Part shown: positions 8,305 through 18,203 of the stretch, one piece after another | Layout: the number at the start of each line of letters is the position of its first letter | Position numbering within the stretch: the stretch's first letter is position 1 | Source of the DNA: CAWJJM01 sp963843275 | GTDB taxonomy: Bacteria; Acidobacteriota; Thermoanaerobaculia; Multivoradales; JBCCEF01 | DNA: 64,000 nucleotides | Reading direction: 5' to 3' | Assembly (NCBI GenBank): GCA_963843275.1 | Contig: CAWJJM010000004.1 | Coordinates: 496,001-560,000 of the forward strand | Made by a program: the position numbers and the translations under genes | Notes under the pieces: model-generated | Database searches by the model: none | Told to the model about the DNA's origin: nothing | Seen by the model: the letters and a program-made list of their open reading frames with translations, nothing else

Positions 8305-9609
8305 CTAGTCGACCGGCTTCATCTCCACCCGGTGGTCGTCCGGGCGGGGCTCGAGGGTCTCGCCCTCGGTGCGGGCGACGAAGCTCGCCGCGGTCAGGTC
8401 GCCGGTGACGTTCACGGCGGTGCGCAGCATGTCGAGGATGCGGTCGACGCCGAGGATCAGGGCGATGCCGGCGGCCGCTTCGGCGCCGCCGATCCCCACC
8501 GAGTGCAGCACCAGGATGAGGATGATGATGCCGGCGCTGGGCACCCCCGCCGCGCCGATGCTGGCCAGGGTGGCGGTGAGCACGATGGTGAGCTGCTGGC
8601 CGAAGTGCATCGGCAGGCCGTAGATCTGGGCGATGAACATCGTCGCCACCGCCTGGTAGAGGGCGGTGCCGTCCATGTTGACGGTGGCGCCCAGCGGCAG
8701 GACGAACGAGGCGATCGAGCGCGACACGCCGAGGCTCTCCTCGGCGGTCTCCATGGTCACCGGCAGGGTGGCGTTCGAGCTCGAGGTCGAGAAGGCCACC
8801 AGCGGCGCCCGGGCGATGCGCCGGAAGAAGGTGACCGGGCTCATGCGCACCAGGAAGCGCACGACGAGGGCGTAGGTGCCGAAGGCGTGCAGCGCCAGCC
8901 CGGCGACCACCGTCAGGGCGTAGAACAGCAGCGAGCGCAGCAGGTCGAGGCCGAAGCGGGCCACCACCGCGGAGATCAGCGCGAAGACGGCGTAGGGCGC
9001 CAGCTTCATGATCCAGTCGATCAGGACCATCACCGCGTCGTTGACGCCCTCGGCCACCCGCAGCACCGCGTCGCGGCGCTCCTTCGCGACCAGCGTGATG
9101 GCGGCGCCGAAGAGGATGGTGAAGACGATCAGCGGCAGCAGGTCCATCTTCGCCGCCGCCTCGATCGGGTTGCGCGGGATCATCCCCAGCAGGACGTCGA
9201 CCACCGAGGGGCTCTGCGCGGCGAGCTCCATCTTCTGGCTCGCCTCGCCGGCGAAGGCGGCGGAGAGGGTGTCGCGGGTCGCCGGGTCGATCCGCGAGCC
9301 GGGGAGCACGAGGTTCGACAGCACCAGGCCGATGGTGACCGCGATGGCCGTCGTCGCCAGGTAGTAGACGACGGTCTTGCCGCCGATCCGCCCGAGCTTG
9401 CGCAGGTCGCCGAGCGAGGCGGTGCCGATCAGCAGGCTGGCGACGACGAGCGGCACCACCACCATCGTGATGAGCCGGATGAAGGCCGTGCCCACCGGCT
9501 CGAGGGCCGCCAGCACGGTGGCCAGCCAAGCGATGCCGGCGAGGTTCGCGACCAGCCCGAGGGCGACGCCCGCCACCAGGCCGATGAGGATCTTCGTGTG
9601 GAGTTGCAT
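8305..9609 (-). CDS. Dicarboxylate/amino acid:cation symporter (DAACS family)
   Basis: The protein has 434 residues, usual for GltP/DctA-type inner-membrane symporters that couple uptake of dicarboxylates or acidic amino acids to Na+ or H+. The family signatures are clear. The Ser-rich hairpin motif SSSNATLP is at about 265. NMDGTALYQA follows near 300. The substrate and cation region GVDRILDMLRTAVNVTGD is near 390. Hydrophobic segments cover the whole length. Whether it carries C4-dicarboxylates or glutamate cannot be decided from the sequence; the Arg in the last motif (LRTAVNVTGD) fits acidic substrates. It stands alone between unrelated genes. Confidence 0.95.
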   Translation of the reverse strand: MQLHTKILIGLVAGVALGLVANLAGIAWLATVLAALEPVGTAFIRLITMVVVPLVVASLLIGTASLGDLRKLGRIGGKTVVYYLATTAIAVTIGLVLSNLVLPGSRIDPATRDTLSAAFAGEASQKMELAAQSPSVVDVLLGMIPRNPIEAAAKMDLLPLIVFTILFGAAITLVAKERRDAVLRVAEGVNDAVMVLIDWIMKLAPYAVFALISAVVARFGLDLLRSLLFYALTVVAGLALHAFGTYALVVRFLVRMSPVTFFRRIARAPLVAFSTSSSNATLPVTMETAEESLGVSRSIASFVLPLGATVNMDGTALYQAVATMFIAQIYGLPMHFGQQLTIVLTATLASIGAAGVPSAGIIILILVLHSVGIGGAEAAAGIALILGVDRILDMLRTAVNVTGDLTAASFVARTEGETLEPRPDDHRVEMKPVD

Positions 9610-9832
9610 CCTGGGCCTCGGGTTCTATCACAGGGCGGGACGGTCTCCGTGGCAGCGCTGCGGCCGATCCCGACCGTCCCGATCCGTGGCGGCCCCGGAC
9701 GTGCCGCGAGCCACCCCGAACGCAGCGCCGCCCGGTCGGCTAAGATCACGACCTCTCCTCTTGAGAGCTGGGCTCGCGGCGCCGGGTCTCCCGGCGGCTC
9801 GCGGGCCATCGGATTCGCGGACCGGAACGAGG

Positions 9833-12555
9833 ATGGCCGGGAGCACCCTGATCGGAGACCGCGTCGGCCCCTACGAGATCACCGCCAAGCTCGGCGAGGG
9901 CGGCATGGGGGAGGTGTACCGGGCGCGCGACGACCGGCTGGGGCGCGAGGTGGCGATCAAGGTGCTGCCCGAGGCCTTCACCGAGGACGAGCAGCGCCTG
10001 GCGCGCTTCGAGCGCGAGGCGCAGCTGCTGGCCCAGCTCCACCACCCCCACATCGCCTCCGATCTACGGCCTCGAGGAGGCCGCCGGCAGCGCGGGCCCT
10101 GGTGATGGAGCTGGTCGAGGGGCCGACGCTGGCCGAGCGGCTGCCAGGGCGGCGCTCTGCCGATCGAGGAGGCCCTGCGCGTCGCGCGCCAGATCGCCGA
10201 GGCGCTCGAGGCGGCGCACGACAAGGGGATCATCCACCGCGACCTCAAGCCCGCCAACGTCAAGGTCTCGGCCGACGGTACCGTCAAGGTGCTCGACTTC
10301 GGGCTCGCCAAGGCGATGGACCCGGCGTCGGCGTCGGGCCCGGAGTCCGCGGCGCGGCTCGCCGCCTCCCCGACGCTGACCCTGGGGGCCACCGCCCAGG
10401 GGCTGATCCTCGGCACCGCCGCCTACATGGCCCCGGAGCAGGCGCAAGGGGCTGGCGGTCGACAAGCGGGCCGACATCTGGGCCTTCGGGGTGGTGCTCT
10501 GGGAGATGCTGACCGGGCGGCGGCTCTTCGAGGGCGACACGGTGCCGGAGACCCTGGCCGGGGTGCTCAAGTCCGACATCGACCTCGACGCCGCTGCCGG
10601 AGTCGACGCCGCCCGCCGTCCGCCGGCTGCTGCGCCGCTGCCTCGAGCGCAACCCGAAGAACCGCCTGCACGACATCGCCGACGCGCGGATCGTCCTCGA
10701 GGACGTCCTTTCGGGAGCCGATCGGGAAGCGACGAGCACCGACGCCGCAACGGGCACGGGCGTTCGTCGCCGCGCCTGGACCCGCTGGGCGGTCGCGGCG
10801 ATCGTTCTCGTCGCGGTGGGCGCCGCCGGCTTCGTCGCCGGCCGGATGGCGTGGCGCTCCCTGGGCTCCGCCGCCGAGCCGCTGCACATGTCGATCCGGC
10901 TCGCTCCGAACCAGGAGTTCGGCGAGGCGGGCGGCACGACGCTGGTCTTCTCCCCCGACGGAACCTCCCTGATCTTCGAGGGGCGGGAGAACGGCCGCCG
11001 CCTGTTGCTGCGGCGGCGGCTGGACAGCGGGGAGGTCGAGGCGATCCCCGGGACCGACGACGCCGAGTTTCCGTTCTTCTCCCCCGACGGACGTTGGATC
11101 GGGTTCAGCTCCGGCGGTTTCCTGCAGAAGGTGCCGGCGGACGGGGGGCGGCCCTTCCCGCTCGCCGAGGCGCGCGGCGCCGGGGGAGCGTGCTGGTTGC
11201 GCGACGGCACCATCGTCTACGCCCCGATCTACTCGGACGGCCTCTTCCGCGTGGCGGCGGAGGGCGGCCGCAGCGAACGGCTGACGACGCCCGACCACGC
11301 CGACGGCGAGCTCGGGCACTGGTGGCCGACGCCGCTGCCCGGGGAGCGGAAGGTGCTGTTCACCGCCTTCCACACGCCGATGGACACCTCGCGCATCGGC
11401 GTGCTCGACCTCGGGACGCAGCGGATCGAGTGGATCGTCGACGGCGGCTTCTACGCCACCTACCTCCCCACCGGGCACCTGATCTACGCCAAGGGCAAGC
11501 GGCTCTACGCACTGCCGTTCGACCCCGAGCGAGCGCGGCCGACCGGCCGGCCGGTCGCCCTCGTCGACGACGTGATGACCTCGCAGTCGAGCGGTTTCGC
11601 GGAGTACGCGGTGTCCTCGCGCGGCGTTCTCGCCTACGCCACCGAGACGCTGGCGAGCCCGCCGCAGCGACTCGTCTGGCTGGATCGGGAGGGACACGCC
11701 AGCGACGCCCTGGACGAGAGGCGGAAGTACCAGTCGGTCAGCCTGGCGCCGGACGGGCGCGCGGCGGCGCTCACGCTCCTCGGCGACAGCCGCGACCTGT
11801 GGACCTACTCGTTCGATCGCCGCACCCTGTCGCGGCTGACGACCGGCGCCGCGACCGAGTTCGGTCCCGCCTGGTCACGCGACGGCCGCGAGCTCTTCTA
11901 CGTCGTCGACGTGCCGCCGTTCACCCTCTACCGCATCGGCGTCGGCGCGCCCGACTCGGGCAAGCCGTTGTGGGAGGAGAGGGCGGAAGTCGACACGGTG
12001 CAGGCCACGCCGTCCGCAGACGGCCGGACCCTCGTGTTCTCGCGCGATGAGCAGGGGACCGGCCAGAACCTCTACCTGCGACCGATCGACGGCAGCGCAC
12101 CGCCACGAGCGCTGCTCGCGACGCGCGCCACCGAGCAGTACCCGACCCTCTCCCCGGACGGGCGCTGGATGGCCTACGAGTCGAACGAGACCGGCCGGTT
12201 CGAGATCTACGCCGAGCCGCTGGACGGCTCTGGAAACCGGGTCCAGGTCTCCTCCGACGGGGGCCGCGAGCCGCTCTGGGCGGCGAACGGCGACCTCTTC
12301 TTCCGCCACGACGACGAGATGCGGGTGGTGGCGACCCATGCCGGTGCGCGACTGGAGCTCGAACCGACGCGCATGCTCTTCCGCGCCGCCCTCGTCGCCA
12401 ACGCCAACGAGAACATGCGCACCTACGACGTCACGGAGGACGGCTCCCGCATCCTCGCCATCGCCACCCCGGAGGAGAGCCGCCCGCGCCAGATCGAGGT
12501 CGTCACCGGATGGACGCGGCAACTCCCGGGCCTGGCACCCGACGGCTCGCAGTGA
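9833..12555 (+). CDS. Ser/Thr protein kinase with PD40 propeller (copy 1), frame broken by indels
   Basis: An N-terminal Hanks-type kinase carries GEGGMGEVYRA (P-loop), VAIKVL (Lys), HRDLKPAN (catalytic loop) and DFGLAKAMDP (metal loop). One transmembrane helix (WAVAAIVLVAVGAAGFVAG) lies near 10790. Beyond it is an extracytoplasmic WD40-like PD40/TolB-type propeller with repeated FSPDG and LSPDGRWMA blades. As given, the frame is interrupted at about 10060, 10092, 10144, 10446 and 10593, each fixed by removing one base. After removal the span is exactly 906 codons with no internal stop. The kinase part is nearly identical to the next gene, while the propellers differ. It is probably a membrane sensor kinase; the ligand is unknown. 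Treat as intact only if the indels prove to be consensus errors. Confidence 0.85.
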
Positions 12556-12696
12556 CCGCGCGGGGCCGGGGCGGACCGCCGGCCGGCTCCGGGTCTCGGC
12601 AGGGTCACGCCCACGTGATCGGGGAACGGACCGGTCCCTGCAAGGGGACCGCGCGGTTAGGATGTCGCTCGGACCTCCCGTGAAACGAGCGCCGTC

Positions 12697-15418
12697 ATGA
12701 CGATGGAACCCGGCGTCCGCGTCGGCCCCTACGAGATCACCGCCAAGCTCGGCGAGGGCGGCATGGGGGAGGTGTACCGGGCGCGCGACGACCGGCTCGG
12801 GCGCGAGGTGGCGATCAAGGTGCTGCCGCCGGCCTTCGCCGCCGACGAGCGAGCGCCTGGCCCGCTTCGAGCGCGAGGCGCGGCTGCTGGCCCAGCTCCA
12901 GCACCCCCACATCGCCTCGATCTACGGGCTCGAGGAGTCCGACGGCAGCGCGGGCCCTGGTCCTGGAGCTGGTCGAGGGGCCGACGCTGGCCGAGCGGCT
13001 CGCAGGGCGGCGCCCTGCCGATCGAGGAGGCCCTGACCGTCGCGCGGCAGATCGCCGAGGCGCTCGAGGCGGCGCACGAGAAGGGCATCGTCCACCGCGA
13101 CCTCAAGCCCGCCAACGTCAAGGTCACCGCCGACGGACCGGTCAAGGTGCTCGACTTCGGGCTGGCCAAGGCGATGGACCCGGCGTCGGCGTCGGGCCCG
13201 GAGTCCGCGGCGCGGCTCGCCGCCTCCGCCGACGCTCACCCTGGCGGCCACCGCCCAGGGCCTGATCCTCGGCACGCGCCGCCTACATGGCGCCGGAGCA
13301 GGCGCAAGGGGCTGGCGGTCGACAAGCGGGCCGACATCTGGGCCTTCGGGGTGGTCCTCTGCGAGATGCTGACCGGGCGGCGGCTCTTCGAGGGCGACTC
13401 GGTGCCCGACACCCTGGCCGGGGTGCTCAAGTCCGACATCGACCTCGACGCCCTGCCGGAGTCGACGCCGCCCGCCATCCGCCGCCTGCTGCGCCGCTGC
13501 CTCGAGCGCAACCCGCGCAACCGCCTGCGCGACATCGGCGACGCACGGATCGTCCTCTCCGAGGTGCTCGCCGGGACGGGGGCCGAGCCGGTGCGGCCCG
13601 CGGTCGTGACGAGCCGCCCGCGCCGTTCCGTGGCGAGGCTTCGTGGCCGCGATCGTCGTCGCGGCCGCTCTCGGCGCGCTGCTGGCGCTGGCACTCCGTC
13701 CCGCACCGCCACCCACCGATCCCGTGCGCGATCCGCCGGCTCACCTTCTCCGGCGACGACCAGCAGCCGTCGGCCTCCCCCGACGGCCGCTTCGTCGCCT
13801 TCGCCTCGACCCGCGACGGCACCTCGCGGATCTGGCTCAAGCAGATGGACGGGGGCGGCGAGCAGGCGCTGACCGGAGGGCCCGACGTCCGGCCGCGCTT
13901 CGCCCCCGACGGCAACTCCGTCGGCTTCCTGCGCCAGGTGGCGACGGATCGCTTCGATCTCTTCCGGACGGCGCTCGTCGGCGGCCAGCCGCGACGCATT
14001 GCTCTCCGACGTCAACGACTTCGACTGGTCGCCGGACGGGCGCCGCGTGGCGTTCCTCCGCAGCAGCCGGAGGACCGAGAACGTCGACGTCACGACCCTG
14101 GGGATCTTCGATCCGGCGACGCGCCGCGAGCGCACGCGTCCTCGAGCTCGAGGGTTGGCTCCTGCTCGGCGTGCGTTGGCGGCCCGACGGCGGTCGGATC
14201 GCGGTGACGCGCGGCGGCCCGGTCGGCGCCGCGGGCGGCTGGGAGATCCTGCTGGTGGATCCGGACACCGGCGCCAGCGAGCACCTCGAGGCGGGCGAGC
14301 GGCTGGGGGTGATCTCGGCGAGCACCTGGGACCCGCGTGGCGAGGGGCTCTACTACGCGGCGTCGACCGACACCGTGGGCGACCTGACGGGTGGCCCCGG
14401 CGAGGTCCGCCACCTGAAGGTCGGCGGCGCCCCGAGGACGCTCTTCTGGGCGTCCGGCCTCTTCCCGTTCCGGGGCTCGGGCGCCATCTACTCGACGCTC
14501 TCGCTGCTCGGGCGGGACCGGCTCGTCTTCGACACCTGGGAGCAGAGCGAGTCGCTGCGCGAGGTCGACCTCGTTGACGGCACCGTCCACCAGCTCACCA
14601 GGAGCCTCGGCACCGACCGCCAGCCGGCCTACTCCCCCGACGGGCGCTACCTGATCTTCTCCTCCAACCGGACCGGCAACCTCGACCTGTGGCGGCTGGA
14701 CCGCGCGTCGGGCGAGCTGCGCCAGCTCACCGACGACCCCGCCCAGGACTGGGACCCCGGCTTCACCCCGGACGGCAGCCGCATCCTGTTCAGCTCCGGG
14801 CGCGGCGGCACGGGCCTCGAGATCTGGAGCGTCGCCCCCGACGGCAGCGATCCCCGCCAGATCACTCACGACGGCGTCGACGCCGAGAACCCCACCATGA
14901 CCCCCGACGGGCGCTGGATCGTCTACACCTCGGGAAACACGGCGCACCTGGGCCTGTTCCGCATCCACCCCGACGGCACCGAGCCGACCCGGTTGACCAG
15001 CGGCAACCACACCAACGGCGAGGTTTCGCCGGACGGGCGCTGGGCGCTGTTCGTCTCGTCGAACGATCTCGGTGCGCAGGTCCTCTTCGTCGAGGTCGCC
15101 ACCGGGCGCCTGGGGAAGGCGTCGATCTCCCTGCTGTCGGGGGGCCGCGAGCCGAGCGTCACCTTCGGGCGCGGCCGCTGGATGGGCGGCGGCGGCGAGG
15201 TGGCCTACGTGGGGATGGACGAACGCGGCCGCACCGGGATCTTCGCGCAGCGCTTCGACCCCGACCGCGACACCTCCGCCACCCGGCGGAAGCTCGCGGG
15301 GTTCTTCGACGACGTCAAGACCGAGTCGTTCGGCGTCGCCCCCGACGACTCGGCGATCACCCTGGCCGTGACGCGCGAGACCCGTAGCCTGCTGCTCGCT
15401 GAGGGGCTCCCGCAGTAG
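12697..15418 (+). CDS. Ser/Thr protein kinase with PD40 propeller (copy 2), frame broken by indels
   Basis: It has the same architecture as the preceding gene: kinase with GEGGMGEVYRA, HRDLKPANVK and DFGLAKAMDP, one transmembrane helix near 13650 (AAIVVAAALGALLALAL), then a PD40 propeller with blades such as YSPDGRYLIFSS and MTPDGRWIVYTS. Frame breaks lie at about 12851, 12950, 13002, 13228, 13276, 13305, 13639, 13730, 13998 and 14138. All ten are cured by deleting one base, giving exactly 904 codons. The second half of the propeller is uninterrupted. Three break sites coincide with breaks in copy 1. A recent tandem duplication of the kinase module joined to a diverged sensor is likely. Confidence 0.85.
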
Positions 15419-15507
15419 CCGTCGGTTTTCGGCGTAGCCTCGGACGATCGATCGACCCGATTGCGGCCGGGGCCGCCTGCGGCCCGCGGCGGAAAGGAGC
15501 GCTGGTC

Positions 15508-15804
15508 ATGTACGTGGTGCGCAACGTGTTCACGGCGAAGCCGGGCAAGGCGCGGGAGCTGGTGGCGAAGTTCCAGGCGGCGCGACCGCACCTCGAGGTG
15601 GAGGGGATCCACCACACGCGGATCCTCACCGACGCGGTGGCAGGGTTCTGGACGGTGGTGGTGGAGTCGGAGGTGGAGGACCTCGCGGCCTACATGGGCC
15701 AGGCGCGGGGCAGCGCGCGCGCGCCGGAGGCCGCCGAGGCGATGCGCGGCTACATGGACCTGGTCGCCGGCGGCCACCGGGAGGTGCTGGTCGTCGAGGA
15801 GTGA
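15508..15804 (+). CDS. Small dimeric alpha/beta-barrel (ABM-like) protein
   Basis: The protein has 98 residues; AAAGGAG lies nine bases before the ATG. The pattern MYVVRNVFTAKPGKARELVAKF, a central strand with HHTRILTD, FWTVVVESEVEDLAAY, and a final strand fits the dimeric ferredoxin-like fold of antibiotic biosynthesis monooxygenase (ABM), NIPSNAP and related proteins. These act as monooxygenases, heme-degrading enzymes or binding proteins. There are no Cys residues, and no active-site residue can be identified. It stands alone between a kinase and a thioesterase, so context gives no substrate. Confidence 0.6.
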   Translation: MYVVRNVFTAKPGKARELVAKFQAARPHLEVEGIHHTRILTDAVAGFWTVVVESEVEDLAAYMGQARGSARAPEAAEAMRGYMDLVAGGHREVLVVEE

Positions 15805-15931
15805 GCGGAGACCGGCGCGGGCGCCGACCGCGCTCGGGCCCGGCCGGGCCGGGCGCCCGACGCCGGGAGACCGCCGACCCGCGCGCCGCCCACCCTGCAG
15901 CCGCCCCGGTGAACGCACGGCCCGGAAGCGC

Positions 15932-15937
15932 TAGCAT
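15932..15937 (+). promoter_or_regulatory. -10 box TAGCAT of thioesterase gene, leaderless candidate
   Basis: TAGCAT ends seven bases before the ATG at 15945. GTGAAC, a weak -35 match, lies exactly 17 bp upstream at 15909-15914. No Shine-Dalgarno is present, consistent with a leaderless transcript. Confidence 0.45.
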
Positions 15938-15944
15938 CCCTCCC

Positions 15945-17027
15945 ATGCCCGACGCACCGCCGGCCCTGCCGCTCCGCGAGCCGCCGCGGGGGAGCTGTGG
16001 GGGCCCGGGGCCCTCGAGCGCTCGGGGCTCGGGATGCTGCGCGCTTTCCTCGACCGCGAGCTGCCCGACCCGCCGATCTCCCGGCTCACCGGGCTCCGCC
16101 TGTCCGAGGTGGGCCTGGCGATGGCCGCCGCCGCGATGCCGGCGAGCGGCTGGTGGCAGTCGGGGGCCGGGGTGTTCCTCGCCGGGACGATCGCCTTCGT
16201 CGCCGACCTGCCGCTGAGCTGCGCGGTGCTGACCAGCGCGCCGCCGGGGACCGTGGTCACCTCGTCGCACCTGTCGGTGAGCTTCCTGCGCCCGGCGACG
16301 CTGCGGAGCGACCGGTTCATCGGCCGCGGCCGGCTCATCCACGGCACCCGCTCGCTGGGACTCGCCGAGGCCATCGTCGAGGACGGCCGCGGCCGCCTGC
16401 TCGGCCACGCCACCTCGCGCTGCGTGCTGATGCCGCTCGGCTCGCGGGTGCCGGAGCCCCTCCCGGCGGCCCCGGCCGCCGCGGCGGAGCTACCGGACCC
16501 CCACCTGCGGGAGGTCGAGGGCGACGTCGAAGGACAGGAGTTCTGGGACGCCACCCCCGGTCACGAGGTCGTCCGGCGGGTCGCCGCGGGCACCTTCCGG
16601 CCGCCGGTGTCGCTGCTCTTCGACTGGCGGGGAGTCGCGTCCGCCGAGGGGGAGATGACCATGGCGATGCCGCCCTCCCCCTGGGTGTGCAACGCCTTCG
16701 GGATCGTCTACGGAGGCGCCCTGGCGGCTTTCGCCGACATCGCGATGACCCTGGCGGTCGGCAGCACGGTGCCGGCGGCCCACCGCCTACAGCCCGCTCG
16801 ATCTCACCGTCCACTTCCTGCGCCCGGTGCCGGCGGGGGACGCGCCGCTCGAGGCCCGCGCCCGCGTCACCCACCGTGGCCGGACCATCGCGGTGACCAC
16901 CTGCGACGTCGTCGACGCGACCGGCAAGCTCGTCGCCGAGGCCTCCGGCTCCACCCTGATCCTCCCGGGGCGCCCCTGGCAGCACCCCGTCCACGTGGCC
17001 GAGGAGATGGGGGCGGCGGAGGACTGA
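15945..17027 (+). CDS. PaaI-family double-hotdog acyl-CoA thioesterase, two apparent indels
   Basis: Two hotdog domains in tandem are expected to hydrolyse acyl-CoA thioesters. The first covers about residues 25-160 (LRLSEVGLAMAAAAMP; a VVTSSHLSVSFLRP strand). The second has the PaaI signature NAFGIVYGGALAAFADIAM and a SPLDLTVHFLRP strand. The frame starting at ATG 15945 joins the main frame only if one G is missing in the G-run near 15990, and it breaks again at about 16787, where removing one C restores AHRYSPLDLT. With both corrected, a single protein of about 360 residues results. If the first correction is wrong, the start would be ATG 16034, which would remove part of the first helix. 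Confidence 0.75.
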
Positions 17028-17145
17028 GGGGGCGCGGCAGGCGATGTCGGGCTCCGCGGCATGGCCCGGTGGCGGAGGCGGGCGGGATCGCCTGGTCCGC
17101 CGGGTCCGCGCACGCGGGAGGCCCGGGCGCGCGGCCACGGCGCGC

Positions 17146-17286
17146 TCAATCGCGGCCGTAGTGGAGGTCCGCGTCGACGTCGTGGGCGGTGAGTCCGAAG
17201 CCGCCGGGCGTGGGGCGCGTCACCCGGGCTCCGAGGGCGCGGAGCAGGCGCCGGGCGAGACGCGCCAGGTGCCGCAGGGCCGTCAT
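17146..17286 (-). CDS. 46-residue protein translationally coupled to hydrolase
   Basis: The ATG overlaps the TGA of the upstream hydrolase gene (ATGA). The product is very basic at the N-terminus with a regular Arg/Leu helix (LRHLARLARRLLRALGARV), then TRPTPGGFGLTAHDVDADLHYGRD split by Gly/Pro. I know no family. The amphipathic cationic helix could bind membrane or a partner. Coupling to the hydrolase suggests it belongs to the TetR operon. It is short enough to be chance, but the exact 4-bp overlap and absence of any other explanation for the sequence favour a gene. Confidence 0.5.
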   Translation of the reverse strand: MTALRHLARLARRLLRALGARVTRPTPGGFGLTAHDVDADLHYGRD

Positions 17287-18182
17287 CGTCCCACCCCCGC
17301 GGACGCCGCCGGCAGGGCGGGCGCGGTCGCGAAGTCCACGACCTCGGCGACGACCTCCGGGTCGTCCAGCAGCGCGTAGTGGCCGAGGCCCCGGGTGCGT
17401 CGCAGGCGCGCGTCCGGGAGGCTGCGGGCCAGGGCCGCCGCCTCGGCGGCCGGGATCATCCGGTCGTCCCGGTCGTGGATCACGAGCACCTCGGCCGCGA
17501 TCCGGGGCGCCAGGGCGGCGCCCTCGATCTGCTCCCAGGCGAAGCCGATCCGCCGGGACAGCAGGCCGGCCATCCGCTCGACCACCCCGGGGCTGAAGCC
17601 GGTCATCTGCGCGTAGCGCTGCCGCAGGCCGGCCATGTCGGTGGCCGGCGCCAGGGTCGCCAGACGTTCCGGACGGATGCCGTGACGGTCGATCGCCACC
17701 AGCGACGCCGCGGTGCCGAAGGAGTGGGCAACGACGGCGGTGGCGCCGACCTCGCGCACCGCGGCCGCGACCACTTCGGCGAGCTCGAGGAGGTTCGTCG
17801 AGCGGCCGGCCGAGCGGCCGTGGGCCGGCAGGTCGAGGGCCACGGCCCGCCAGCCCCGTTGGGCGAGGCCGCGGCCGACCGCGGCGAGCTGCAGGCCGTT
17901 GCCGCCCCAGCCGTGGACGAGCAGGGCCGTCGGCCCCGCCTCGCCCCACTGCCACGCCGCCAGGCTCCGCCCGGCGGCGTCGAGGCGGATCGAACGCGCC
18001 CCGGCGGCGAGGTGCGTGCCGGCGGCCGGACCGGTGCGGAGGGGGCGGACGAACAGGCGCACCGCGAGGCGGGCCGCCAGCGGCGGAGCCAGCCGGCTCA
18101 GGACGGCGAGCGCGCGATGGATCGAGCCATGAAGCGCACGACCGATCGTGCTTTTTACTCGAGAAGCTCGTGGCTTGGACAT
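17283..18182 (-). CDS. Alpha/beta hydrolase in TetR operon
   Basis: The protein has 299 residues; AGGAG lies about seven bases before ATG 18182. The alpha/beta hydrolase core is clear: HGWGGNG (oxyanion loop, about 90), nucleophile Ser in AHSFGTA (about 152), an acidic residue in IHDRDDRMIP, and the catalytic His in GLGHYALL near the C-terminus. The basic N-terminal 70 residues contain a hydrophobic stretch that may contact the membrane. It resembles lysophospholipase/esterase-type hydrolases; the substrate is unknown. The start lies 21 bp after the TetR gene, and a second copy of the presumed TetR operator sits inside its codons 11-16. Confidence 0.85.
   Translation of the reverse strand: MSKPRASRVKSTIGRALHGSIHRALAVLSRLAPPLAARLAVRLFVRPLRTGPAAGTHLAAGARSIRLDAAGRSLAAWQWGEAGPTALLVHGWGGNGLQLAAVGRGLAQRGWRAVALDLPAHGRSAGRSTNLLELAEVVAAAVREVGATAVVAHSFGTAASLVAIDRHGIRPERLATLAPATDMAGLRQRYAQMTGFSPGVVERMAGLLSRRIGFAWEQIEGAALAPRIAAEVLVIHDRDDRMIPAAEAAALARSLPDARLRRTRGLGHYALLDDPEVVAEVVDFATAPALPAASAGVGR
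18136..18151. promoter_or_regulatory. Second TetR-operator-like palindrome inside hydrolase 5' end
   Basis: GCACGACCGATCGTGC contains ACGACCGATCGT, which differs at one position from the 12-bp palindrome in the TetR promoter. It lies within the first codons of the hydrolase gene. It could be a second binding site acting as a roadblock. On the plus strand it is followed by TTTTT and could equally be a stem, but no plus-strand gene ends here. Confidence 0.5.
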
Positions 18183-18203
18183 GGAGGTCTCCTCTCCGTG
18201 GGT

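Noticed and set aside
9833..15418. Programmed frameshifting in the kinase genes
   Set aside because: Up to ten shifts per gene, without slippery heptamers or downstream stems, cannot be explained by known recoding.
18136..18156. Intrinsic terminator on the plus strand (stem then TTTTT)
   Set aside because: No plus-strand gene ends here. Similarity to the TetR promoter palindrome makes an operator the better reading.
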